From contig MGTX01000002.1 in the NCBI GenBank assembly GCA_001799675.1, positions 3,878 to 67,877 on the forward strand: 64,000 bases of DNA. The letters run 5' to 3'. Positions 10,886-18,824 of this stretch are shown in pieces. This stretch comes from Elusimicrobia bacterium GWA2_66_18 (GTDB taxonomy: Bacteria > Elusimicrobiota > Elusimicrobia > UBA1565 > UBA9628). Position 1 is the first letter of the stretch. Every line of letters starts with the position of its first letter. Both the position numbers and the translations under genes were made by a program. The notes under the pieces are model-generated. The model saw only the letters and a program-made list of their open reading frames with translations. It was not told where the DNA came from and made no database searches.

Positions 10886-12537
10886 AGCCCGGCGCGCACG
10901 CGCCAGCCGGCCTTGGCGATGGGCATGCGGCGTCCCACCCCGAACGCCTTCGAGGAGATCTTGAGGCAAGGAGGGGCCTGACGGCGCTTGAACTCGCTTG
11001 AGTCCATGCGGTCGAGAAGGGTCTCGGCCGCCGCGCGGTCGCCGACGATCTTGGCCACTCGGCCGGGCTCCAGGCGCGCCTGGACCCAGGCTTCCAGAGC
11101 GTCGTCGACCTGGTCGTAGGGCGGCAGATCGTCTTGGTCTTTCTGTTCCGGTTTGAGCTCCGCCGAAGGCGCCTTCTCGATGGTGCCGCGGGGTACGACC
11201 ACCCGGTCCGCGTTGAGCCAGGCCGCCAGTTGATAGACCAATCGCTTGGGCGCGTCGGCCAGGGGAGCCAACGCTCCGCACATGTCTCCGTAGAGCGTGC
11301 AGTAGCCGACGGCCAGTTCCGACTTGTTGCCCGTGGTCAGCACGAAGCCGCGGCGTGCTTTGTTGGCCAGGCCCATCAGGATGACTCCCCGCGCGCGGGC
11401 CTGTAGGTTCTGCTCGGCCAAATCGGGCGTTCCCCGGCCCCATCCGCCGCCCAGCGCCTGCAGCAGCGTTTGGTAGACGCCTTCAATACTCACGGTCTTG
11501 AGCTCGATGTCCAGGTTCTTGGCCAATGCCCTCGCGTCTTCGACGCTTCCTGCCGAGGAATAGGAGGAGGGCATGGAGACGCCCACCACGCGATGAGGCC
11601 CGAGGGCGCGGACGGCGAGTGCAGCCGTCACGGCCGAGTCGATGCCGCCGGAGAGGCCCACGAAGGCCGTTTGCAGGCCGCACTTGGTCGCGAAGTCCTT
11701 GATGCCGAGGATGAGGATGCCGCCGCTCTGGCCCGCATCGTCCGGCTCGGCGGACACCGACGCCCCCTCCCAGGTCCGCGTGTCGATGACCAGCAGGTCC
11801 TCGGCCGCGAAGGCCGCGCGCGCGCGCAGCACGCCCTTCGCGTCGTAGGCGAGGCTGCCGCCGTCGAAGACGATTTCGTCGTTGCCGCCCACCGCGTTGC
11901 AGTAGAAGAGCGGCTTCTTATGGCGCTCGGCGTGATGCGAGAGCAAAGTCCGTCGCACGGCGGTCTTGCCGCGCAGGAAGGGCGAAGCCGACAGGTTGAG
12001 GAGGAGGTCGGCCCCGGCCTTGACCTGTTCGGCGATCGGGTCGACGTGGTAGAGGCGGCGCTTGGAGATCGGGTCCTTGGACCAGGCGTCCTCGCAGATC
12101 GTCACGCCCAGCTTGAGCCCGCTCCAGGCGATGGGTTTGTTTGCGCGGGCGGCCTCGAAGTAGCGGGACTCGTCGAAGACGTCGTAGGTGGGCAGGAGGG
12201 TTTTATGACGGATCGCCGTGATTTGGCCGTCGTGCAGCAGGGCCGCGGAGTTGCGCGCAGGCTTGCCCACGCGGTCTTTGTTGCGCGAGACGAAGCCCAC
12301 CAGCGCGGCCGCGCCGCGGACCTTCTTGGCGAGTGCGCGCAGGGCATCCTCGTTGGCCTCGGCGAAGCCCCGCTCCTCCCAAAGATCGAGAGCCGGGTAG
12401 CCGCCGAGCGACTGCTCCGGGAAGACGAGGAGGCGAGCGCCGCGGCGAGCGCCCTCGGCCAGGGCGGAGAGGATGCGTTCGGCGTTGCCGCGCAAGTCGC
12501 CGACCGTGGCGTTGACCTGGGCCAGCGCGAGCTTCAA
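10882..12537 (-). CDS. nadE: Glutamine-dependent NAD+ synthetase
   Basis: 551 residues, two domains. The N-terminal nitrilase-type glutaminase has its Glu in FPEQSLGGYP, Lys in RHKTLLPTYDVF and Cys in VTICEDAW. The C-terminal ATP-pyrophosphatase has the SGGIDSAVTAAL P-loop and LTTGNKSELAVGYCTLYGDM. It amidates deamido-NAD+ to NAD+ using glutamine. The start is taken as TTG at 12537, giving MKLALAQVNATVGDL, the normal family N-terminus; it lies 2 nt after the stop of the upstream gene. Longer frames upstream are shadows of that gene. Confidence 0.93.
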   Translation of the reverse strand: MKLALAQVNATVGDLRGNAERILSALAEGARRGARLLVFPEQSLGGYPALDLWEERGFAEANEDALRALAKKVRGAAALVGFVSRNKDRVGKPARNSAALLHDGQITAIRHKTLLPTYDVFDESRYFEAARANKPIAWSGLKLGVTICEDAWSKDPISKRRLYHVDPIAEQVKAGADLLLNLSASPFLRGKTAVRRTLLSHHAERHKKPLFYCNAVGGNDEIVFDGGSLAYDAKGVLRARAAFAAEDLLVIDTRTWEGASVSAEPDDAGQSGGILILGIKDFATKCGLQTAFVGLSGGIDSAVTAALAVRALGPHRVVGVSMPSSYSSAGSVEDARALAKNLDIELKTVSIEGVYQTLLQALGGGWGRGTPDLAEQNLQARARGVILMGLANKARRGFVLTTGNKSELAVGYCTLYGDMCGALAPLADAPKRLVYQLAAWLNADRVVVPRGTIEKAPSAELKPEQKDQDDLPPYDQVDDALEAWVQARLEPGRVAKIVGDRAAAETLLDRMDSSEFKRRQAPPCLKISSKAFGVGRRMPIAKAGWRVRAGL

Positions 12538-12539
12538 AA

Positions 12540-12977
12540 TCAGGCCCCGCTCGTGCGCAGGAGGCCGTCGAAGACCTCGCCCGCTCCCATGAACTTCTCG
12601 TCGATGGCGTTGCGGACCGCGTCCTGGATCGTGGCGGAGCTCAGACGGCAGACCGCAGCCATGCCCTCCATCGCCCAGGTCATGCACTCCGCCGGGTCCT
12701 GGTGCGTCTCGGCGGCGACGGCGCTCATCTGCTGGAGCACGGCCGTCGCGGTCGCGGGGAGGTCCTTTTCGAGGAGCATCATCCCGCTCATAATCCCCCG
12801 GCAGGCAGAGCTCACGCTGACGTGGGGATCTTGGCGCTCGCCGGTGCCGGTCACGGCGGTCACTGCGATCTTCTTGACGATCTCGGCGGCCGCAGCGACG
12901 GCCGCGGCCGCCTCCACGTTCTTTAGATTGTCGAGGACTATCTCCTTAGCAAGCTTCTCGAAGTCGTAGAAATCCAA
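12540..12977 (-). CDS. Conserved-looking hypothetical protein upstream of nadE
   Basis: 145 residues, not recognised. It is mostly helical: an acidic N-terminus (DFYDFEKLAKEIVLDNL), an alanine-rich helix (about 22-35), and a cysteine/methionine-containing middle (SACRGIMSGMML, ECMTWAMEGMAAVCRL). No signal peptide or membrane segment is obvious. The start is TTG at 12977, exactly 6 nt after a perfect TATAAT, without Shine-Dalgarno. The only clue to function is tight coupling to nadE. Confidence 0.72.
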   Translation of the reverse strand: MDFYDFEKLAKEIVLDNLKNVEAAAAVAAAAEIVKKIAVTAVTGTGERQDPHVSVSSACRGIMSGMMLLEKDLPATATAVLQQMSAVAAETHQDPAECMTWAMEGMAAVCRLSSATIQDAVRNAIDEKFMGAGEVFDGLLRTSGA

Positions 12978-12983
12978 GATCGG

Positions 12984-12989
12984 ATTATA
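12984..12989 (-). promoter_or_regulatory. -10 box, leaderless-compatible, of the nadE unit
   Basis: TATAAT on the minus strand, then 6 nt, then TTG (12977). It lies back to back with the TAGAAT box serving the divergent lipoprotein gene. Confidence 0.55.
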
Positions 12990-13002
12990 GAAAATCGAAT
13001 GC

Positions 13003-13008
13003 TAGAAT
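13003..13008 (+). promoter_or_regulatory. -10 box, leaderless-compatible, of the lipoprotein gene
   Basis: TAGAAT, then 6 nt, then ATG at 13015. No Shine-Dalgarno. Confidence 0.5.
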
Positions 13009-13014
13009 AACATA

Positions 13015-14187
13015 ATGCCGACGCGCGCCTTGACCGTTGCGGTCATCCTGTCTCTGTGCGGCTGCGCGGGTCTGCCTCCCCGTGAGCCCACGGCGGTGTC
13101 CCACGGGATGTTGAGCGTGCGTGCGCGCGTGCGAGGGGCGGTCATCCCCTTCAGCGGCGACGAGGCCGACTCCGCCGTTGTTGAACAGTTGGGCCCCAAC
13201 GGCGAACCCCTGCCCGGCAAGGAGGCCGTGGCGGGGTTGTCGGGCGGAGGCTTCGTCTATTTCCTGGACCTCCCCCCCGGACGCTACGCCTTGATCTCGG
13301 TCTCCTTCCGGGCGCGAGGCGTGCGCTACCGCGTGAATATCCCGCCCGCTTCCGGACGCAAGGAGGCCGTGGACCTCAGGCCCGGCGCCGCCGCCTTCCT
13401 GGGAACGCTCTCGCTGGACGGCCGCTTGCCGGACTTCGAAGTGGCGGTGGAGCGGGCCCTTTCCGTCCTCGGGCATCTGCTGACGCCGTGGATGCGCCGG
13501 CCCGTCGTCGCTCGCGACGCGGATCTGCGCGGCCTGGATCGCGGAGCGCAGGAGGAGGCGCGCGCCCTGCACGCCGCGCGCCAGGTTCTCGGCGCCACCC
13601 AGTGGAAGCGCGTCGTCGAGGCTCGCCGACGCGAGATGGGAGCTCCCGAGCCGGTCGCGATGAAGGGATTGGTGCGTCCGAAGCAGATGACGCTGAAGGC
13701 CGAGGCCATCCTCTCCTGGCGCGACACCCTGGAATGGGGAGAGCCCCAGCGCGCCGGAAACGGACTGGTCTGGACCAAGCCCGGAGGGTCGGCGCGCATC
13801 GCGGTCTTCTTCACCACCGCCGCGGCCCAGGGCTTCGTCGGCTATGAAGCTGCGGTTGCCGAGATGCGCGCAGCCGCGTCCACGACCGACGTCGGCGATC
13901 AGGGCGCCCTCTACGAGGTGCGCGTGTCGACGCACTACGGCGTCGCCGCGCGCGTGACCTCCACGCGCTACCGCGAGGGGACCCTGGTGGGCAGCGAGTT
14001 CAAGGTCGCCGTCACCGAGACCGTCCTCGTTCCGTATCCTGCCGGGATGTACACGGCGCGCCTGCGCGCCGCGAAGGACGAGTTTGATGAGGTCCTGCCC
14101 GCTTTCCGCGAGTTCCTGCTCCAACTCGTCCTCGGCGCACCCCAGAAGACCGAGGCCAAGCAGGACGATATCTTCCTTCCTCTATGA
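13015..14187 (+). CDS. Predicted lipoprotein of unknown function
   Basis: 390 residues. A signal peptide ends in a lipobox (VILSLCGC, Cys at about residue 18), so a lipid-anchored envelope protein is predicted. The next about 120 residues look like a beta domain with a carboxypeptidase-regulatory-like stretch (GGFVYFLDLPPGRYALISV). The middle is helical with many arginines, and the C-terminal half is a mixed fold. No catalytic motif was recognised. The stop overlaps the next ATG (ATGA), pairing it with a PilZ protein. Confidence 0.8.
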   Translation: MPTRALTVAVILSLCGCAGLPPREPTAVSHGMLSVRARVRGAVIPFSGDEADSAVVEQLGPNGEPLPGKEAVAGLSGGGFVYFLDLPPGRYALISVSFRARGVRYRVNIPPASGRKEAVDLRPGAAAFLGTLSLDGRLPDFEVAVERALSVLGHLLTPWMRRPVVARDADLRGLDRGAQEEARALHAARQVLGATQWKRVVEARRREMGAPEPVAMKGLVRPKQMTLKAEAILSWRDTLEWGEPQRAGNGLVWTKPGGSARIAVFFTTAAAQGFVGYEAAVAEMRAAASTTDVGDQGALYEVRVSTHYGVAARVTSTRYREGTLVGSEFKVAVTETVLVPYPAGMYTARLRAAKDEFDEVLPAFREFLLQLVLGAPQKTEAKQDDIFLPL

Positions 14188-14699
14188 CGCATAAAGACGA
14201 ACGCCGCCAAACGACGCGCATCCTCAACGAGTTCTATGTCGTCCTCCAGGACGACAAGGGCGGATTGATCGACGACCACGCCCTGGCCCATGACGTCTCC
14301 GACAAGGGCTTTAAGGTCGAGACCAACGGTGTCCTAGAGAAGGGGCAGGACCTGCGCTTCCGTCTCCATCTCTTCGAGAGGCAGGAGATTCTCGGCCGAG
14401 GGCGCGTGGTCTGGGTCGACCGCACGGGTCTGGCCCTGTGGGGCGGAGTCGAGTTTCGCTCCCTGCCCGGGGCCGATCGCCGGCGCCTGCGCCGCCTCAC
14501 CAGACCCTCGAACGTGAAATGGCCCGTCATCATCGACAAGGCCTTCATCGCCGCCTTCTGGGCCACGGCGAGCGTGGTCTTGTGGATCGGACTGATGAGC
14601 CCGGTCCTGCGCGGCGTCATGCTCGATCTGGCTCCGAAGGCGCTGGCGGCCGTGGCGATGGGCTGGTCCCTCAAGGAGCTCCTGCGCCCCCGTCGTTAG
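14184..14699 (+). CDS. PilZ-domain protein with C-terminal membrane segments
   Basis: 171 residues. Residues 1 to about 105 look like a PilZ domain, the c-di-GMP receptor fold: an N-terminal basic RxxxR-type motif (ERRQTTR) and a DVSDKGFKV element matching D/NxSxxG, then alternating beta strands. The C-terminal part (about 115-165) contains one or two hydrophobic helices (AAFWATASVVLWIGL, PKALAAVAMGW) that should place it in the inner membrane. It is translationally coupled to the upstream lipoprotein, suggesting an envelope function responsive to c-di-GMP. Ligand binding is inferred only. Confidence 0.82.
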   Translation: MTHKDERRQTTRILNEFYVVLQDDKGGLIDDHALAHDVSDKGFKVETNGVLEKGQDLRFRLHLFERQEILGRGRVVWVDRTGLALWGGVEFRSLPGADRRRLRRLTRPSNVKWPVIIDKAFIAAFWATASVVLWIGLMSPVLRGVMLDLAPKALAAVAMGWSLKELLRPRR

Positions 14700-15613
14700 A
14701 AACCTTCGCGGCAGCGGGGATCCATGGCATCGCGCAGGAAGAGGCGCGTCCCCCCGGCGCGAAGGACGAATCCCCAGCGCTCGTGGCCCCAGAGAGGGGC
14801 TTGCCTGGTGTAGGCGAGGAGGAAAGGGCTTCCTTTCCCGCTGGGGTCGTAAGAGACGAAGCGCAGCAGCGCCGTTTCGGCCATCAGGTCGGAGGGCATC
14901 TCGGCGCAGCCTCCAAGGAGCCTTCCCCCGTCGGCCAGGCGCAGGCAGCGGCGGAAGGAATTGGAGATTTGCGCTCCGGTCACCAGCACCGTCGGCGCGG
15001 TGAGGCCCGCGATGCGCGGGTGCGAGGCGTAGTCGATCTTGAGGAGGATCTTCTCGGGCCGGGGGTCGGAAAGAAAGGCGGCCGCGCCCGCGTCATCGGG
15101 GCGCATCCGGAAGGAGCCGGTCTTGGCCTCCTCCACTGTCGCGGCCGTGAGCGCCGGGCCCAGCATCTTGTACAAGTCTTCCTCGACCGCGTTCGGCAGG
15201 GGCGCGTAGAGGGCGTTGGAGCCCTTGAGCGTGAAGCTCTCCGGGACTCTGATGGCGATGATCGGGTCGCCCACCGTCTCGCGCGATCCGCGCAGGAGCG
15301 CTGCGCGCAAGCGCAGAGGCTTGCGCTCGCGGCAGGCGCCGCCGTAAGTCGCGGAGGTGCGGGCCACGAAGAAGAGGTCCGCACCGCGGCTGCCCACGAC
15401 CAGGAAGCGGGATCCGGGGATGAGGCCCCGGGCGGCGCCCTTCCGGGAGGTCTTGTCGTAGATGATCCACGCTCGGCCATTGTCGTAGACCGGGAAGAGT
15501 CCCTTGGACCCGTATTCGTCCTGGGCGAGGGACGGCCGCGGCCAGGCGCAACAGACGAGGAGGACCGCGAGGGCGGCGCGGGCTAGACCGTTCCCGGCGC
15601 TATGCTCGGTCAT
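14696..15613 (-). CDS. Secreted protein of unknown function
   Basis: 305 residues from the ATG at 15613, chosen because a typical signal peptide follows (ALAVLLVCCAWPRPSLAQD, cleavage after SLA). The upstream continuation of the frame is antisense to the next gene and is rejected. The mature protein appears beta-rich with no motif I recognise. A TATCCT box stands 6 nt before the ATG. Its stop overlaps the PilZ gene stop on the other strand. Confidence 0.78.
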   Translation of the reverse strand: MTEHSAGNGLARAALAVLLVCCAWPRPSLAQDEYGSKGLFPVYDNGRAWIIYDKTSRKGAARGLIPGSRFLVVGSRGADLFFVARTSATYGGACRERKPLRLRAALLRGSRETVGDPIIAIRVPESFTLKGSNALYAPLPNAVEEDLYKMLGPALTAATVEEAKTGSFRMRPDDAGAAAFLSDPRPEKILLKIDYASHPRIAGLTAPTVLVTGAQISNSFRRCLRLADGGRLLGGCAEMPSDLMAETALLRFVSYDPSGKGSPFLLAYTRQAPLWGHERWGFVLRAGGTRLFLRDAMDPRCREGF

Positions 15614-15619
15614 CAGTCG

Positions 15620-15625
15620 AGGATA
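15620..15625 (-). promoter_or_regulatory. -10 box, leaderless-compatible
   Basis: TATCCT on the minus strand, 6 nt before the ATG at 15613, in the 17-bp gap between two same-strand genes. Confidence 0.42.
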
Positions 15626-15630
15626 GCAAA

Positions 15631-16965
15631 TCAGGGCAGGGTGAGAGACTGGGGCGCTTTCGGGCGGCGGCGCGCGGGCATGAGTTCCTCGGGGATGCGG
15701 CCCAGTTCGCGGCCGGTGAGGATATCGTAGACGACCGAGCCCTCGCCGGGCGTGATCACGGCCGCGCGCGAGAGGTCGGCGCTGTAGACGATCTCGGTTC
15801 CCGTGGCGGGATGGTAGAGTCCCTCCTCTCCCCAATCCTGGAATCGGCGCCAGACCCAGGGCTCGCCCTGGTGGAGCAGGAGCCACACGCCCTGCTCGCG
15901 CAGCCACCATCTCTTCTGATGGAGGACCAGCGGCGTCTGCGCGGCCAGTCCCCACCAGCGCTCTCCGTCTTTATCGAGCCAGACCCAGCCGCCGTCTCGG
16001 GTCAGACCGCGCGCTTGGCCGTCGTGCCAGGAGTCCCCGTCCCAGTGCGCGGCGCGGCGCCGGTCGGCCGGCAGGACCTCGGGGTCGATGGGCTCGAGCG
16101 CGGAGAGCTTGCTCGCGGGAGGCGGCAAGGGCGAGCCGAGGGCGTCGGTCTCGGGCCTCCGCGCGGGCAGCCCCGCCAGAGAGAGGGGCGGGCGCAGATC
16201 GGAGGGCGGCGGGCGCAATGGGCGCGGGCCGAGAAGGAGGGACAGTCGCGGCGGCAGGAAGCGCGCCGTCTTGACCTCGCCCTGCCGGACCTGCCGGACC
16301 GGAAACGAGACGGGCGCGAAGAGGGAGGCCGCGCGCGCGGGACGGCGGCGCAGGTCTGCGGAGGCTCGGGTGTCCGCCGCGGCGTCGGAGGTGCGCAAGA
16401 CGGCCGCAGAGCGGGTCGGGCGCGGCGAGGCGCAGAGGGCGGACTGGGCGGCCTTGCTCCCATCCGGAGGCGTGGCGGCAATGGACGCATCCGGCCGCGC
16501 AGGCGTGGAGCGGGGAGGAGCGACGGAGTGGAGACCCTTCTTCGCGGAGGCTCTTCCCACGGGGGCGGCGTCGGAGGTGCTCGGACCTCCGCCGCCGCGC
16601 GAGTCTTTCCGGGCACGCTCCTCCTGCGCCCGCGAAGGGACGGAGGAGCGTACGCCGAGGGTCGAGGAGAGGCGATGATCTTCGAGGGGGGGCAGTGACC
16701 GCCGCGGCGGCGCGCCGCTCCCCGGGGCTGCTGCGGCCGCCGCGCCGGCGCCTGCGTTGAGAGCGTCGCGCCATTCGCCTGCGGCCGCCGTGCCGACCGC
16801 CCCCGTCGCGGAGGCGGAGGGCGTCTTGAAGGGTCGCGATCCCGCGCCGGAGCCCAGAACGGCAACGCGGCTCGGCGGGCGGACCGTGAGTAAGGTCGTG
16901 AGAAAGGTTGTGACGGCAAGGACGGCCGTCAGGAAGGCGTCACGAGAGGCTCGTTTGCTTTTCAT
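15631..16965 (-). CDS. Membrane-anchored Pro/Ala/Arg-rich protein with tryptophan-rich C-terminal domain
   Basis: 444 residues from ATG 16965, chosen because a hydrophobic anchor follows at once (AFLTAVLAVTTFLTTLLTV). An in-frame start further upstream (17061) would put about 32 unlikely residues first. About 300 residues of low-complexity Pro/Ala/Arg/Ser sequence follow. From about residue 320 comes a compact domain with a very high Trp content (WDGDSWHDGQ, GGWVWLDKDGERWWG, KRWWLREQGVWLL, EPWVWRRFQDWGEEG), ending in a beta-like tail (VVYDILTGRELGRIPEEL). This looks like an exported protein on a long flexible tether. Family unknown. Confidence 0.72.
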   Translation of the reverse strand: MKSKRASRDAFLTAVLAVTTFLTTLLTVRPPSRVAVLGSGAGSRPFKTPSASATGAVGTAAAGEWRDALNAGAGAAAAAAPGSGAPPRRSLPPLEDHRLSSTLGVRSSVPSRAQEERARKDSRGGGGPSTSDAAPVGRASAKKGLHSVAPPRSTPARPDASIAATPPDGSKAAQSALCASPRPTRSAAVLRTSDAAADTRASADLRRRPARAASLFAPVSFPVRQVRQGEVKTARFLPPRLSLLLGPRPLRPPPSDLRPPLSLAGLPARRPETDALGSPLPPPASKLSALEPIDPEVLPADRRRAAHWDGDSWHDGQARGLTRDGGWVWLDKDGERWWGLAAQTPLVLHQKRWWLREQGVWLLLHQGEPWVWRRFQDWGEEGLYHPATGTEIVYSADLSRAAVITPGEGSVVYDILTGRELGRIPEELMPARRRPKAPQSLTLP

Positions 16966-17022
16966 GAGGGTAGTTTGGCTTGAGGTCGGCGTCGGGAGGA
17001 TGGCCAAAGGGCCCGGATCGGA

Positions 17023-17040
17023 CTGGGACGAAAGTCCCAG
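17023..17040. other. Perfect 7-bp hairpin with GAAA tetraloop
   Basis: CTGGGAC-GAAA-GTCCCAG. It lies in the divergent gap between the tryptophan-rich protein and the coiled-coil protein. As RNA it would form a GNRA tetraloop hairpin in the 5' region of the minus-strand transcript; as DNA it is a possible operator. Function unknown. Confidence 0.4.
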
Positions 17041-17070
17041 GGAGACTCGATTCTGTAACATTGCTCCTCC

Positions 17071-17076
17071 TATACT
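17071..17076 (+). promoter_or_regulatory. Candidate -10 box of the coiled-coil gene
   Basis: TATACT, 16 nt before the ATG at 17093, so a short leader of about 10 nt is expected here rather than a leaderless start. Confidence 0.35.
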
Positions 17077-17092
17077 TCATACGGCACGCCCC

Positions 17093-18823
17093 ATGGATCA
17101 GTTCCATCTCTGGAAGGAAGACTATAAACGAGAGGTCGAAGAGATCCTCTCCTCTCGAAGGCGCGCGCGCGAGCGCGGCGAGGACCCCGGCCCCGGCTTC
17201 GGCTCGGGCTTCAGCGGGCGTCTGGCCGACCTGGTGATCCCCCCCGCCGGCGTCTACGCCGAGGCGGAAGTCCTTAGGAGCCGTCTCAAGGAAGCCGAGG
17301 CCTTGACGGCGGAACTCCGGCGCCGCGTTGAGGCGGCGGAAGCCGAGCGCCTGCGCGAGCGGGATCGCCGCGAGCGGATCAAGGACGCGGCCATGAGGCT
17401 GGCGATCTCCCTGAGAGATATCCAGGCGGAACTGGCCGCGGCGCGCAAAGACGCGGAAGAGGCCAAGGCCGCCGTGCAGGCTGCCCGCCAGGCTGAGGAG
17501 GCTGCCCGCCAGGCTGAGGAGGTCGGCGCCGCACGGCTACGCGAGGCGCGTCTAGACGCGGATCAGGCCGCGGCGCGCGCCGAGGAGGCGGAGCGTTTGT
17601 CGCTGGCGCGTAATCAGGCGGCGCGCGATCTACAGGCCCGCTTCGACGCCATGCAGTTGGCCGCCGACGCCCAGCGCACTCAGGCAGCCTCCCTCGGCGC
17701 CCGCTTGGAGGCCGCGCTGCAGCGCGCCGACGAGGCTGCGACGGACGCGGAGGCGCGCGTCCGACAGGTTCAAGCGGAGATGAAGACCCTGCGCGCAGAG
17801 CTAGACGAGGAGCGTGCGCGCGCAGCTTCCCGCCAAGCCGCCGCGACCGAACTCGAGAGGAGCCTGCAGAACGCGCAGGCCGAGGCCCGCGTCGCCGCTG
17901 AGGAGGCGGACAAGGCCCGGACGCGCATTATGAAGGAAACCGGGCGGCGCCAGGCCGCCGAGCAGGCCCTGGAGGCTGAGTCGCGCCGCGCTGCCGAGGA
18001 GGCGCGCGAATGCGCGCGCCTAAACGAAGAGGGCGCTGCGCAGAGAGATACGGCGCTGCGGCTCAAGGCTGAAGCCGACCTCGCCCGAGAAGAGGCGCGC
18101 AGGCGCGAGGAGGAGATCCCCGGGCGCGTCGAGGCCGCGATCTTCGCGGAGATGTCCCGCGCCCAGGCCGTATTCGCCGAAGGTCTTGCCGCCGCTCAGG
18201 CCCGAGCCGAGCATGCCGAGAGCGAACTGGAGAAATCGCGTCTTGCGCAGGCGGAGGCCGCGGAGAAGGAGCGCCAGTTCCAGCAGACGCTCTCCGACTA
18301 CCGCGACCGCATGACCGAGCTGCTGCAACAACTGCACGTTAAGGAGGTTGTCGACGAGACTCGCGCCCAGGCCGTATTCGCCGAAGGTCTTGCCGCCGCT
18401 CAGGCCCGAGCCGAGCATGCCGAGAGCGAACTGGAGAAGTCGCGTCTTGCGCAGGCGGAGGCCGCGGAGAAGGAGCGCCAGATTCGCAAGACGCTCTCCG
18501 ACTGCCGCACCCGCATGAAAGAGTTCACCGACGAGTTCACGGGACGCCTGGCCCAGGTCCGCTCGCGCGTCGATCTGGAGGTCGCCGCCGCCCACAACCG
18601 CGAGGCCCAGACTCAGATCCGTTATGAGGCAGAGGTCGGAAGACGAGAGGCCATGTTGGAGGAGGAGCGCGCGAAGCTGCGCGCCGAGATGGAGGATGCC
18701 CGGGCCGCGGCTGAAAGGGAGTTCGACAAGGAACGCTCGGCCCTGCAGGCATGCTGGCGCGCGCAGGCGGAGCTCTTGGAGAAGCTGCGCAGCGAGCAGC
18801 AGGGCGAAAGCCCCGAAGCCTGA
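17093..18823 (+). CDS. Long coiled-coil protein with internal duplication
   Basis: 576 residues from ATG 17093 (MDQFHLWKEDYKREVEE). The first about 60 residues are non-repetitive; the rest is nearly uninterrupted heptad sequence rich in Ala, Glu and Arg, predicting a very long coiled coil. There is no signal peptide or membrane helix, so it is probably a cytoplasmic filament or scaffold. It contains a near-perfect duplication (see the 18158-18481 repeat) and a smaller 21-bp tandem repeat. It converges with wecB. Homology cannot be judged from such biased sequence. Confidence 0.8.
   Translation: MDQFHLWKEDYKREVEEILSSRRRARERGEDPGPGFGSGFSGRLADLVIPPAGVYAEAEVLRSRLKEAEALTAELRRRVEAAEAERLRERDRRERIKDAAMRLAISLRDIQAELAAARKDAEEAKAAVQAARQAEEAARQAEEVGAARLREARLDADQAAARAEEAERLSLARNQAARDLQARFDAMQLAADAQRTQAASLGARLEAALQRADEAATDAEARVRQVQAEMKTLRAELDEERARAASRQAAATELERSLQNAQAEARVAAEEADKARTRIMKETGRRQAAEQALEAESRRAAEEARECARLNEEGAAQRDTALRLKAEADLAREEARRREEEIPGRVEAAIFAEMSRAQAVFAEGLAAAQARAEHAESELEKSRLAQAEAAEKERQFQQTLSDYRDRMTELLQQLHVKEVVDETRAQAVFAEGLAAAQARAEHAESELEKSRLAQAEAAEKERQIRKTLSDCRTRMKEFTDEFTGRLAQVRSRVDLEVAAAHNREAQTQIRYEAEVGRREAMLEEERAKLRAEMEDARAAAEREFDKERSALQACWRAQAELLEKLRSEQQGESPEA
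17480..17521 (+). repeat. 21-bp tandem repeat, two copies
   Basis: Two identical adjacent 21-bp units encoding AARQAEE twice, in frame within the coiled-coil gene. Seven residues is one heptad, so copy-number change would keep coiled-coil register. Confidence 0.8.
18158..18481 (+). repeat. 204-bp-period internal duplication
   Basis: The 120-bp segment 18158-18277 recurs at 18362-18481 with a single mismatch seen, encoding 40 identical residues beginning RAQAVFAEGLAAAQARAEHA. The following 84 bp of each unit are diverged but still alignable (TLSDYRDRM versus TLSDCRTRM). The period is 68 codons, in frame. Confidence 0.88.
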
Positions 18824-18824
18824 G

